Source: Dehalococcoidales bacterium
GTDB lineage: Bacteria > Chloroflexota > Dehalococcoidia > Dehalococcoidales > RBG-16-60-22
Assembly: GCA_030615475.1 (NCBI GenBank)
Contig: JAUWZF010000052.1
Location: 1 to 7,215 of the forward strand
Reading direction: 5' to 3'
Length of the DNA stretch: 7,215 nt
Translations under genes and position numbers: made by a program
The notes under the pieces: model-generated
Database searches by the model: none
Seen by the model: the letters and a program-made list of their open reading frames with translations, nothing else
What the model was told of the DNA's origin: nothing
Shown: positions 1 to 5,327 of the stretch, piece after piece
Position numbering within the stretch: the stretch's first letter is position 1
Layout: each line of letters starts with the position of its first letter

Positions 1-321
1 CGCGTCTTTCTGGTAATGCCTTTTATAGGCTTGATGATGGTCGGTCAGCTCATCTTCCAGGCAATCGGCAAGGTAATTCAGGCGATTGTTGCCTCCCTGG
101 CGAGGTCGGCCCTGTTCCTGCTTCCCACGGTGCTCATATTCCCGAGGTTCTGGGGGATAGACGGTGTATGGCTGGCGTTTCCGGTTACCGACGTGCTGAC
201 CCTGTCACTGACCGTAGGACTACTCATACCCATTTTGCTCGATTTTAGCAGAAAAAGTAAGTCACTGACTCTGGAACCGGAGAAGTTCAACCTCCCCCCA
301 CCCCCCGTCAGGTTGGGTTAA
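1..321 (+). CDS. MATE family multidrug/sodium efflux protein, C-terminal fragment
   Basis: This reading frame is open from base 1, so the gene starts upstream of the window; the first internal ATG at 16 is not a believable start. The visible 106 residues begin RVFLVMPFIGL and contain two to three hydrophobic segments separated by short polar turns. The stretch FQAIGKVIQAIVASLARSAL, followed by LPRFWGIDGVWLAFPVTDVL-like sequence, is the pattern seen near the C-terminus of MATE transporters (helices 10-12), integral membrane proteins that export cationic drugs in exchange for Na+ or H+. The tail is polar and ends in a proline run, encoded by a C-rich tract at 290-306 that could be prone to slippage. 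The family call rests on the C-terminal quarter only, so substrate and subgroup cannot be given. The gene stops just before the next promoter and is probably transcribed separately from its right-hand neighbour. Confidence 0.8.
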   Translation, partial: RVFLVMPFIGLMMVGQLIFQAIGKVIQAIVASLARSALFLLPTVLIFPRFWGIDGVWLAFPVTDVLTLSLTVGLLIPILLDFSRKSKSLTLEPEKFNLPPPPVRLG

Positions 322-322
322 G

Positions 323-351
323 TTGAGATTGCACGCGTATCAAGCTATACT
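323..351 (+). promoter_or_regulatory. sigma70-type promoter of the toroid-protein gene
   Basis: A -35 box TTGAGA (323-328) and a -10 box TATACT (346-351) are separated by exactly 17 bases, each close to the sigma70 consensus. The predicted transcription start is near 358, giving a leader of about 27 bases before the ATG at 385. The promoter begins one base after the stop codon of the upstream gene. This is read by eye from consensus matching; there is no experimental support. Confidence 0.6.
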
Positions 352-384
352 ATTCTGACCGATAAACTATCTTGGAGAATGACG

Positions 385-1404
385 ATGGCTGAAGATGCCC
401 GGACACAGGGAAACCCCGTGGACTGGCTGCTGGAACCTAATGATATCGGCGTAAGATACCTTGCCCTGCGTGACCTCGCTAAAGCCGATGCCGGGGAGTT
501 GACCGCCGCTAAAAAAGCTGCGCATACTAAAGGCCCGATTGCTGCCGTCCTCTCCAAAATGGATAAAGAGGGTTTCTGGGTGAAGGCAGGGGCGGGATAT
601 TTTCCCATGTACACCGGTACGGTATGGTCGGTGATTCTGCTTGCGCAACTTGGCGCTACTATAGATATGGATGAACGTATTGCGACCGCCTGCGCTTATA
701 TCCTCGACCATAGCCTGACAAAATATGGCCAATTCACCGGGAACGGATTGCCTTCAGGAACCCTGGATTGTCTGCAGGGCAATCTTTGTTACTCTCTTCT
801 TGATCTTGGCTGCACTGATCCGCGGCTGGATAAAGCTTATGAATGGATGGCCCGCAGCGTTACCGGCGAAGGCATTGCCCCGATGACAGACAAGAAAGCG
901 AAAATCCGCTATTATGCGGGTAAACCCGGGCCGGTCTTCGCCTGCAGTGGGACCTATAAAAAGCCCTGCGCCTGGGGAGCGGTGAAGGTAATGCTCGCGT
1001 TCAGTAAGCTACCCGTGGAGAAAAGGACACCCCTGATGAATAATGCCATAAAAACGGGGGTCGACTTTCTTTTCAGCAAGGACCCTGCCAAGGCCGATTA
1101 CCCCATCGGCTACAGCCCAAAGCCTATCGGCAAGCCAAGCGGCAACTGGTGGAAATTCGGCTTCCCCAATTTTATGGTTTCTGATATCCTGCAAAACGCC
1201 GAAGCGCTAGCGCGTCTGGGGTATGGTAAAGACCCGCGCCTGGCCAACGCCATCAAGCTGATTAGCGATAAGCAGGACAGCCAGGGGCGCTGGTCGATGG
1301 AGTACAGTTATACCGGTAAGACATGGATTGATTTCGGCCCCAAAAAGCAGCCGAACAAGTGGGTGACTCTGCGCGCGTTACGCGTACTGGAAGCAGTGCG
1401 TTAG
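385..1404 (+). CDS. Alpha/alpha-toroid (terpenoid cyclase/prenyltransferase-like fold) protein of unknown function
   Basis: Cytoplasmic protein of 339 residues with no signal peptide or membrane helix. ATGs lie at 379 and 385; the GGAG at 374-377 is only one base from the first but seven from the second, so 385 is chosen (start MAEDAR). The sequence is a chain of helix-rich repeats. It has glycine/tryptophan turns at about residues 62-90 (EGFW...GTVWSVILLAQLG) and a QW-like motif near 297-315 (KQDSQGRWSMEYSYTGKTW), as in the toroid fold of squalene cyclases and prenyltransferase beta subunits. Cysteines cluster in DCLQGNLC (128-135) and ACSGTYKKPCAWGAVK (186-201) and could bind metal or be redox-active. 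The DxDD motif of cyclases and the full zinc-ligand set of prenyltransferases are not evident, so enzymatic cyclisation is not claimed. I believe similar proteins are sometimes labelled 'nitrogen fixation protein NifH' in databases, but there is no P-loop or nitrogenase-reductase feature here. Function unknown. Confidence 0.8.
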   Translation: MAEDARTQGNPVDWLLEPNDIGVRYLALRDLAKADAGELTAAKKAAHTKGPIAAVLSKMDKEGFWVKAGAGYFPMYTGTVWSVILLAQLGATIDMDERIATACAYILDHSLTKYGQFTGNGLPSGTLDCLQGNLCYSLLDLGCTDPRLDKAYEWMARSVTGEGIAPMTDKKAKIRYYAGKPGPVFACSGTYKKPCAWGAVKVMLAFSKLPVEKRTPLMNNAIKTGVDFLFSKDPAKADYPIGYSPKPIGKPSGNWWKFGFPNFMVSDILQNAEALARLGYGKDPRLANAIKLISDKQDSQGRWSMEYSYTGKTWIDFGPKKQPNKWVTLRALRVLEAVR

Positions 1405-1422
1405 TAAAAAGACCCTGTTATT

Positions 1423-1854
1423 CTATTCGTATATCTCGCAGTCCCCGGCAATAAAATGGAAGATAGGCCTTACCACGTTCCTGATAATTAACGGCCCGTG
1501 CTGTACACCCGCCGGCACAAACGCCGCGAAGCTTCTGGTAACCTTGTGCGTTTCATTATCTATCGTTATCTCTATCTCCGCGCCCAGGTCCTGGATATCG
1601 TCGTAGTTAAAGCCGAAGAAGCCGATTAACTCCCCGAAGCTATGGGTATGTGAATCTACCAACTTTATTTCATTTTCGGAACCCGGTACTATCCACTTGG
1701 CCTGGCTGTAGAACTCGGCGCCGGGTACGGTATCGGCATCCACCTGGACTATTCTTTTAACAAACCTGGGGTCTACCTTAAGGCGATGCGCCGGGAGTTT
1801 CGGACTGGGTTTATCATAATCAACAACATACTTGGCATTTCTCTTTTCCGCCAT
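1423..1854 (-). CDS. Small single-domain cupin-like protein (paralog B)
   Basis: A 143-residue soluble protein. The AGAGG-type ribosome binding site (complement of 1863-1867) lies eight bases before the ATG. The cupin metal site is visible: HTHSFGE gives H69, H71 and E75 in the HxHx(3)E spacing of cupin motif 1, and PAGVQH (114-119) gives H119 of motif 2. Between them lies a conserved FFGFNYDDIQDLGAEIE segment. The protein is clearly paralogous to the gene just upstream, sharing the HxHxFxE, GxNxDD, DLGxEIE, SFxxxxPAGxxHxPL, PxFHxxxG and terminal YE patterns. It lacks the roughly 20 extra residues that the paralog carries before its first motif. Cupins include metal-dependent dioxygenases, isomerases, decarboxylases and small-molecule sensors, so no reaction is assigned. 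Its 3' end faces the toroid gene with only 18 bases between, and no convincing terminator is visible there. Cotranscription with paralog A across a 54-base gap is likely. Confidence 0.85.
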   Translation of the reverse strand: MAEKRNAKYVVDYDKPSPKLPAHRLKVDPRFVKRIVQVDADTVPGAEFYSQAKWIVPGSENEIKLVDSHTHSFGELIGFFGFNYDDIQDLGAEIEITIDNETHKVTRSFAAFVPAGVQHGPLIIRNVVRPIFHFIAGDCEIYE

Positions 1855-1908
1855 TTCCGTAACCTCTTTCTTAGATAAAAATAAAGCCGGATTTGAAAAA
1901 TCTCCAGC

Positions 1909-2412
1909 CTATTCGTATTTTTGGCCCGACCCTATGGTTAAGTGAAACATGGGGGCATCCATTCGGTGAAACCTTAACGGGCAGTGCATCATCCCGGCGG
2001 GAATATAGACCATAAAGCTCTTGGTCAAACGGAATTCTTCGTCTTCGAGCCAGAACTCTATCTCGCCACCGAGGTCGCTAGGGTCATCTACATTGGTCCC
2101 GAAATAGCAGAAGAGTTCAATAAAAGCATGAGAATGGGGTTTAATTCCGGGCCCGTCTTTCATTTTTTCCATCATTTCCGGGGTAATCATCCTCTGCCTC
2201 TGGCCGGGCATAGAAGACGGCCACTGCCAGGTGCACTCGGCATAGAAGGCGCCCGGGATGACCTCGCCGTCCATCCAGATGACATGCTCCAGCGGCCGGC
2301 GGTATCCATCGAGGTATCCCTGCCCGATGGTCTGCGGCCCCTTGAAGCCCGGCATCACCACGCCCTGTTTGAGCTCCGTGCAGATATATTTTCCGTATTT
2401 AGATTCTGACAT
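1909..2412 (-). CDS. Small single-domain cupin-like protein (paralog A)
   Basis: A 167-residue soluble protein without signal peptide. The start is well fixed: AAGGAG (complement of 2422-2427) lies nine bases before the ATG. The cupin residues are H93, H95 and E99 in HSHAFIE and H143 in PAGMMH, with a further conserved histidine in MFHLTIG (H157). It is the longer of two tandem paralogs. Its N-terminal part (residues 20-60) contains an aromatic and glycine-rich stretch followed by VIPGAFYAECTWQWP, which matches TVPGAEFYSQAKWIVP in paralog B, so similarity runs along most of both proteins rather than the cupin core only. The met-rich insert at about 76-86 (ITPEMMEKMKD) is unique to this copy. 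It is first in a probable two-gene operon, divergent from the liv operon. Metal binding is inferred from the motif; the substrate is unknown. Confidence 0.85.
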   Translation of the reverse strand: MSESKYGKYICTELKQGVVMPGFKGPQTIGQGYLDGYRRPLEHVIWMDGEVIPGAFYAECTWQWPSSMPGQRQRMITPEMMEKMKDGPGIKPHSHAFIELFCYFGTNVDDPSDLGGEIEFWLEDEEFRLTKSFMVYIPAGMMHCPLRFHRMDAPMFHLTIGSGQKYE

Positions 2413-2438
2413 TTACAGGTTCTCCTTTCTCTAATAAT

Positions 2439-2468
2439 ATTATAAGCCCTGGCCTCGGAATATGGAAA
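2439..2468 (-). promoter_or_regulatory. Probable promoter of the cupin gene pair
   Basis: Read on the minus strand, a perfect TATAAT (-10, complement of 2439-2444) is preceded after 18 bases by TTTCCA (complement of 2463-2468), matching four of six -35 positions. Transcription would begin near 2432, about 20 bases before the cupin ATG, just leaving room for the ribosome binding site. A 7-base direct repeat GCCTCGG at 2452-2458 and 2477-2483 overlaps or flanks it and could bind a regulator, but is short enough to be chance. Confidence 0.5.
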
Positions 2469-2496
2469 TAATACCAGCCTCGGCACGAGAGGGGAA

Positions 2497-2546
2497 TGGT
2501 GGGGAAGGGCGGATTCGAACCACCTACCTCCTGCGTGCGAAGCACT
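2497..2546 (-). pseudogene. 3' half of a tRNA-Ala(CGC)-like gene, lacking a normal 5' half
   Basis: On the minus strand the sequence reads as the right half of a tRNA. There is a seven-base loop TTCGCAC with anticodon CGC (complement of 2537-2539). A T arm follows, GGTGG-TTCGAAT-CCGCC, pairing with one G-T wobble. Then comes the acceptor strand CTTCCCC, discriminator A, and an encoded CCA (complement of 2497-2499). The 5' half does not fit. Only three base pairs close the anticodon stem, no GCTC...GAGC D arm is present, and the upstream GGGGGCA pairs with at most four or five bases of CTTCCCC. The stretch between would also be too long. I therefore call it a remnant, or an attachment-site-like 3' duplication, and not a working tRNA. 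It could alternatively be a divergent tRNA-like RNA: the wider 2497-2576 stretch can form an imperfect long hairpin. Confidence 0.5.
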
Positions 2547-2579
2547 CTTGATAAAAGGTGGAGGCCGCTTGCCCCCTTT

Positions 2580-2774
2580 CATTGGTTATTATATAACTAG
2601 TCTATCCCCTAATCAAAACTACGCAAATTGAAGCTCATATAACACCAATTATACCGGTTATGTCATCCCCATACGATTGATGATAATATAATCTTTATTC
2701 ATGCTACGATAACGTGATTCAGGTATCGTACTTCCTGCAAAAAACGATTATCTTTCCAGTTCACCAATCACGCC
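2580..2774. other. AT-rich intergenic stretch upstream of the liv promoter
   Basis: About 195 bases of visibly lower GC than the flanking genes, with stops in all frames and no ORF that looks coding. Isolated TATAAT-like hexamers occur (for example at 2687-2692) but without an acceptable -35 at the right distance. The only structured element noticed is the 7-bp inverted repeat at 2705-2730, listed separately. It is most likely an upstream regulatory or spacer region; no RNA gene is recognisable. Confidence 0.5.
2705..2730. repeat. 7-bp inverted repeat upstream of the liv promoter
   Basis: TACGATA (2705-2711) and TATCGTA (2724-2730) are perfect inverted copies separated by 12 bases. The centre is about 100 bases upstream of the predicted liv transcription start. 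The half-site spacing (centres 19 bases apart) and position would fit a dimeric activator binding two major grooves on roughly one DNA face. The sequence belongs to no family I recognise and a chance origin is possible. Confidence 0.35.
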
Positions 2775-2792
2775 CGTTGTTAATTGACAACG
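2775..2792. promoter_or_regulatory. 18-bp palindromic operator candidate overlapping the liv -35 box
   Basis: CGTTGTTAATTGACAACG is a palindrome with perfect 6-bp arms (CGTTGT/ACAACG) and a TAATTG centre that is itself nearly symmetric; 16 of 18 positions are symmetric. The -35 hexamer of the liv promoter lies inside it. A dimeric repressor bound here would block RNA polymerase, so negative control of the importer is the natural reading. The regulator is not encoded in this window, and the site matches no operator that I can name. Confidence 0.5.
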
Positions 2793-2812
2793 TAGTCTGA
2801 ATGAAATAAAAT
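2784..2812 (+). promoter_or_regulatory. Near-consensus sigma70 promoter of the livGFHM operon
   Basis: A perfect -35 TTGACA (2784-2789) and a -10 TAAAAT (2807-2812) are separated by 17 bases. This is the strongest promoter in the window. Initiation is expected near 2819, leaving a leader of about 160 bases before the livG ATG at 2979. The overlap of the -35 box with a palindrome suggests that this inherently strong promoter is repressed. Confidence 0.65.
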
Positions 2813-2828
2813 ATTCGCTGAGATAGTA

Positions 2829-2868
2829 CCAGTGCTATTCAGCACTGGCGAGAGAGATTGTAGCTCGC
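2829..2868 (+). promoter_or_regulatory. Structured 5' leader of the liv operon (two hairpins)
   Basis: Just after the predicted transcription start, CCAGTGCT-ATTC-AGCACTGG (2829-2848) forms a perfect 8-bp stem with a 4-base loop. A second, weaker stem, GCGAG (2848-2852) with CTCGC (2864-2868), closes an 11-base loop; it shares one base with the first stem, so the two compete by one pair or stack. No T run follows, so this is not an intrinsic terminator. It could stabilise the 5' end of the mRNA, bind a protein, or be part of a cis-regulatory RNA; no known riboswitch class is recognised. Confidence 0.45.
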
Positions 2869-2896
2869 GGATAGGCTACCAGGTATCAGGACAGTT

Positions 2897-2992
2897 ATGA
2901 GCACATTTATTGTATACAGCAGCCTCCAACGTGAAGTTCTTATCGGATGTCCGGATAGTTCAGGAAAAGGACTCACCAATGGAAGGCAATAA
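2897..2992 (+). CDS. Possible 31-codon leader ORF overlapping the livG start
   Basis: An ATG at 2897, five bases after an AGGA (2888-2891), opens a 31-residue frame beginning MSTFIVYSSLQREVLIGC and ending at TAA 2990-2992. It therefore overlaps the livG start codon (2979) by 14 bases in a different frame and covers the livG ribosome binding site. Translation of this ORF would melt or occlude that site, so translational coupling is possible. It contains seven Ile/Leu/Val residues, including a VLI run, which is suggestive but not clearly above expectation. It has no recognisable homology and may simply be a chance ORF. Confidence 0.25.
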   Translation: MSTFIVYSSLQREVLIGCPDSSGKGLTNGRQ

Positions 2993-3716
2993 CGCTGTTC
3001 TTCGTCTGGATAAAATCTGCAAAAGATTTGGAGGGCTGGAGGTCCTCATTGACCTGGATATGAGCGTGGAACGGGAAGAGATGGTGGGGTTAATTGGCCC
3101 AAATGGTGCTGGCAAATCAACTGTGTTCAATGTCATCACCTCGATCTATAAGCCAGATAGTGGCGATATTTATTTCATGGGGAAGAACATCACCGGCATG
3201 CCTCCCCACAAGATATGTCACTTCGGTATTTCCCGCACCTACCAGCTAGTCAAGGCATTCTTGAAGATGACCGTGCTGGAAAACGCCATGCTGGCTTCCG
3301 TTTACGGTAAGGCGCATGACAGTGAAGGAGCGCTGAAAAGGGCCGTGGGAACCCTGGAAATTGTTGACCTGGCTAACAAGAAGGATATCCTGGCCTCGCA
3401 TTTGACCCTGTCTGACCGGCGGCTGCTGGAGATAGCCATGGCCCTGGCATCGATGCCGGCACTGGCGCTACTGGATGAACCGATGGCCGGCCTTACCCCT
3501 GTTGAAGTCAACAAACTCATCGAGGTAATCAAAAGGGCCAAGGATGAAAGAAAGTTCTCCATCATGTGGATTGAACACAGGGTAGACGCCATACTTGATT
3601 TCTGCGACCGCGTTGTTGTGCTGGATTATGGTGTGAAGATTGCCGATGGCAAACCGGATGATATAGCGAATGACCCTAAGGTTATAGAGGCATACCTTGG
3701 CGAACCAGTTGCTTGA
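2979..3716 (+). CDS. livG: Branched-chain amino acid-type ABC transporter ATP-binding protein LivG
   Basis: A 245-residue ATPase of the HAAT family, one of the two nucleotide-binding subunits that power import through LivH/LivM at the inner face of the membrane. ATG 2979 is chosen because AAAGGA (2966-2971) lies seven bases upstream and the family N-terminus (LRLDKICKRFGGL) begins soon after; a TTG at 2910 would add 23 unusual residues. Visible motifs are Walker A GPNGAGKST (40-48), Q-loop Gln89 in SRTYQLVKAF, Walker B ALALLDE (161-167) with catalytic Glu167, and switch His200 in WIEHRVD. The LivG-specific C-terminal extension (DPKVIEAYLGEP) is intact. The ABC signature is atypical: LTLSDRRLLE (142-151) replaces the usual LSYGQQRRLE, losing the central glycine and glutamine. 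Comparable LTLxDRK forms occur in some LivG relatives, so this is probably a subgroup trait and not damage. It is the first gene of the operon and overlaps livF by 20 bases. Confidence 0.93.
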   Translation: MEGNNAVLRLDKICKRFGGLEVLIDLDMSVEREEMVGLIGPNGAGKSTVFNVITSIYKPDSGDIYFMGKNITGMPPHKICHFGISRTYQLVKAFLKMTVLENAMLASVYGKAHDSEGALKRAVGTLEIVDLANKKDILASHLTLSDRRLLEIAMALASMPALALLDEPMAGLTPVEVNKLIEVIKRAKDERKFSIMWIEHRVDAILDFCDRVVVLDYGVKIADGKPDDIANDPKVIEAYLGEPVA

Positions 3717-4428
3717 AGTTAAAAATATAGACGTCTGGTACGGCGATGTTCAGGTCCTTCGAGAAGTATCGCTCCAGGTGGAAGAAGGCACCATCGTAGC
3801 CTTGGTGGGAGCCAACGGCGCCGGCAAGACGACACTGTTGAAGACGATTTCCGGGCTGCTCCAGCCCCGCAAGGGCGAGATATTATTTACCGGTAAACCC
3901 CTGCACAATCTTAAACCCCAGGATATCGTTGACCGGGGCATCATCCATGTACCGGAAGGGCGGCGCCTCTTTGCCAGTTTAACCGTCCTGGAGAACCTGA
4001 AACTCGGAGCTTACATCAAACGCGCCCGCACTAACTTCGACCAGTCCCTGAAACGCGCTTATGACCTCTTCCCCGTGCTGGAGGAACGTAAAAACCAGAA
4101 AGCGGGCACGTTGAGTGGCGGCGAGCAGCAGATGCTCGCTATCGGCCGGGCGATTATGGCCCAGCCGAAGCTCATTATGCTCGATGAGCCTTCCCTCGGG
4201 CTCAGTCCCATCCTGGTAAAGACGATATTTGAATTCATCCGCACCCTGAACGAGCAAAAAGCGACGATACTGCTGATAGAACAGAATATCAATCAGACTC
4301 TTAAGATTGCCCACCAGGCGTTTGTGTTGAAGATAGGCAAGATTGTCATGAGCGGCCGGGGAGACGAGCTTCTGGCGAACGAGGAAATCCGAAAGGCTTA
4401 TATCGGGGAGCGTGTGAGAAAACAGTAA
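3697..4428 (+). CDS. livF: Branched-chain amino acid-type ABC transporter ATP-binding protein LivF
   Basis: A 243-residue ATPase, the partner of LivG. The start is TTG at 3697: AGAGG (3686-3690) lies six bases upstream, and the frame reads ANQLLEVKNIDVWYG, the usual LivF opening. The start lies inside the end of livG, so translational coupling is likely. Motifs are Walker A GANGAGKTT (38-46), signature LSGGEQQMLAIGRA (139-152, fully canonical), Walker B LIMLDE (159-164) with Glu164, and D-loop SLGLSP. As in LivF proteins generally, the Q-loop region reads HVPEGRR (84-90) and the switch position carries Gln (LLIEQN, Q196) in place of His. The C-terminus, ending IRKAYIGERVRKQ, is complete. With the atypical LivG signature, the LivG/LivF dimer may have one canonical and one degenerate site. 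The stop overlaps the livH start as TAATG. Confidence 0.95.
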   Translation: MANQLLEVKNIDVWYGDVQVLREVSLQVEEGTIVALVGANGAGKTTLLKTISGLLQPRKGEILFTGKPLHNLKPQDIVDRGIIHVPEGRRLFASLTVLENLKLGAYIKRARTNFDQSLKRAYDLFPVLEERKNQKAGTLSGGEQQMLAIGRAIMAQPKLIMLDEPSLGLSPILVKTIFEFIRTLNEQKATILLIEQNINQTLKIAHQAFVLKIGKIVMSGRGDELLANEEIRKAYIGERVRKQ

Positions 4429-5312
4429 TGCCAGGACTGAGTTTCGTTCCGCAGGTTATCGTCAACGGTATTCTTTTCGGAAGCATGTATGGCACAGCCG
4501 CCATCGGGCTCAGCCTGATCTTCGGCACCATGCGGATTGTTTTTATCGCACAGGGAGCGGTCATTGTCCTTTTCGCCTATTTCTCTTTCTGGTTATTCGA
4601 CAAGCTAGGTATCGACCCATATTTGTCTCTAATTCCTATTATACTGGTTTCTTTGTTAATCGGCGCGGCATTTTATTATGGCCTTTTCAAGGAGGCGGCC
4701 GCTTTAAAGGACAGGATCGGTTCCCTCTTGATCGCTGTGGGACTGATGTTCTTTTTAGAAAATTTCATGACCGTGGTCTGGACCCCTAATCCCAGGGCAG
4801 TGGTGACCTCATACGGGTTCTATGCGTTCAACATCTTCGGAATACATCTCACCCTTACCCGGCTGATTGGATTATTGCTGGCCGTTCTGGCGACCGTGGG
4901 GGTCTCCACCTTTCTGAGAAAGACCCTTATGGGAACAGCCGTCAGGGCCACTTCAGAGGATGTGGAAGCCAGCACCCTGATGGGAATCAATCCTGACCGG
5001 GTCAATGCGGTGACCTTCGCTATCGGCATCGGGCTCGCGGCTATAGCCGGAACCACCATGGCGACAACCTATTCCTTTGACCCTGTTTATGGTTTTGAGT
5101 TTGCCATTAAAGCGCTGGTAGCCTTAACCCTGGGGGGTATCGGCAGAGTGTACGGGGCTCTGCTGGGCGGAATTCTCCTGGGGCTCATCGAGCTCCTGGG
5201 TACCTTTTTTGTGGGCGCTGGATGGTCTCAAGCCATAGTCTTCGGAGTATTCTTGCTGACTTTGATCTTTAGACCCTACGGCCTCTTCGGGGGACCCAGC
5301 GAAAAAGTGTAG
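4428..5312 (+). CDS. livH: Branched-chain amino acid-type ABC transporter permease LivH
   Basis: A 294-residue inner-membrane permease of the LivH/LivM (HAAT) class with about eight hydrophobic helices. The ATG overlaps the livF stop in a TAATG junction with only a weak purine stretch upstream, so initiation probably depends on terminating livF ribosomes. Family landmarks are the N-terminal GILFGSMYGTAAIGLSLIFG (14-33), where the pattern usually continues MRIxNxAHG but here reads MRIVFIAQG (35-43). The cytoplasmic EAA-like loop DVEASTLMGINPDRVNAVTFAIG (178-200) contacts the ATPases. After it come GGIGRVYGALLGGILLGLIE (236-255) and the C-terminal FRPYGLFG. The Ala-His-Gly to Ala-Gln-Gly change in the first conserved block may reflect another substrate class. 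It pairs with LivM to form the translocation pathway. Confidence 0.93.
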   Translation: MPGLSFVPQVIVNGILFGSMYGTAAIGLSLIFGTMRIVFIAQGAVIVLFAYFSFWLFDKLGIDPYLSLIPIILVSLLIGAAFYYGLFKEAAALKDRIGSLLIAVGLMFFLENFMTVVWTPNPRAVVTSYGFYAFNIFGIHLTLTRLIGLLLAVLATVGVSTFLRKTLMGTAVRATSEDVEASTLMGINPDRVNAVTFAIGIGLAAIAGTTMATTYSFDPVYGFEFAIKALVALTLGGIGRVYGALLGGILLGLIELLGTFFVGAGWSQAIVFGVFLLTLIFRPYGLFGGPSEKV

Positions 5313-5327
5313 GACCTCAAACAAAAC

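Noticed and set aside
379..381. The first ATG of the toroid gene.
   Set aside because: The Shine-Dalgarno GGAG ends one base before it, too close for initiation; the ATG at 385 is seven bases away.
1400..1430. A possible terminator in the 18-base gap between the convergent toroid and cupin genes.
   Set aside because: There is a short A/T run but no inverted repeat of useful length beside it.
1984..2409. A 141-codon plus-strand frame opposite cupin paralog A.
   Set aside because: The opposite strand encodes a clear cupin with catalytic-type residues and a good ribosome binding site. This frame is an antisense shadow with low-complexity His/Pro/Arg content.
2355..2582. A 75-codon minus-strand reading frame running across the tRNA-like remnant and the cupin promoter.
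   Set aside because: Its GGRWFES peptide is what any tRNA T arm gives when translated. It overlaps the cupin start and promoter and has no recognisable protein features.
2658..2692. An alternative upstream promoter using TATAAT at 2687-2692.
   Set aside because: No -35-like hexamer lies at 15-19 bases, whereas the promoter at 2784-2812 is near consensus with ideal spacing.
2910..2978. A TTG start for LivG at 2910, giving 23 extra residues.
   Set aside because: The extra residues do not resemble LivG proteins, and the ATG at 2979 has a well-spaced AAAGGA and the normal family N-terminus.
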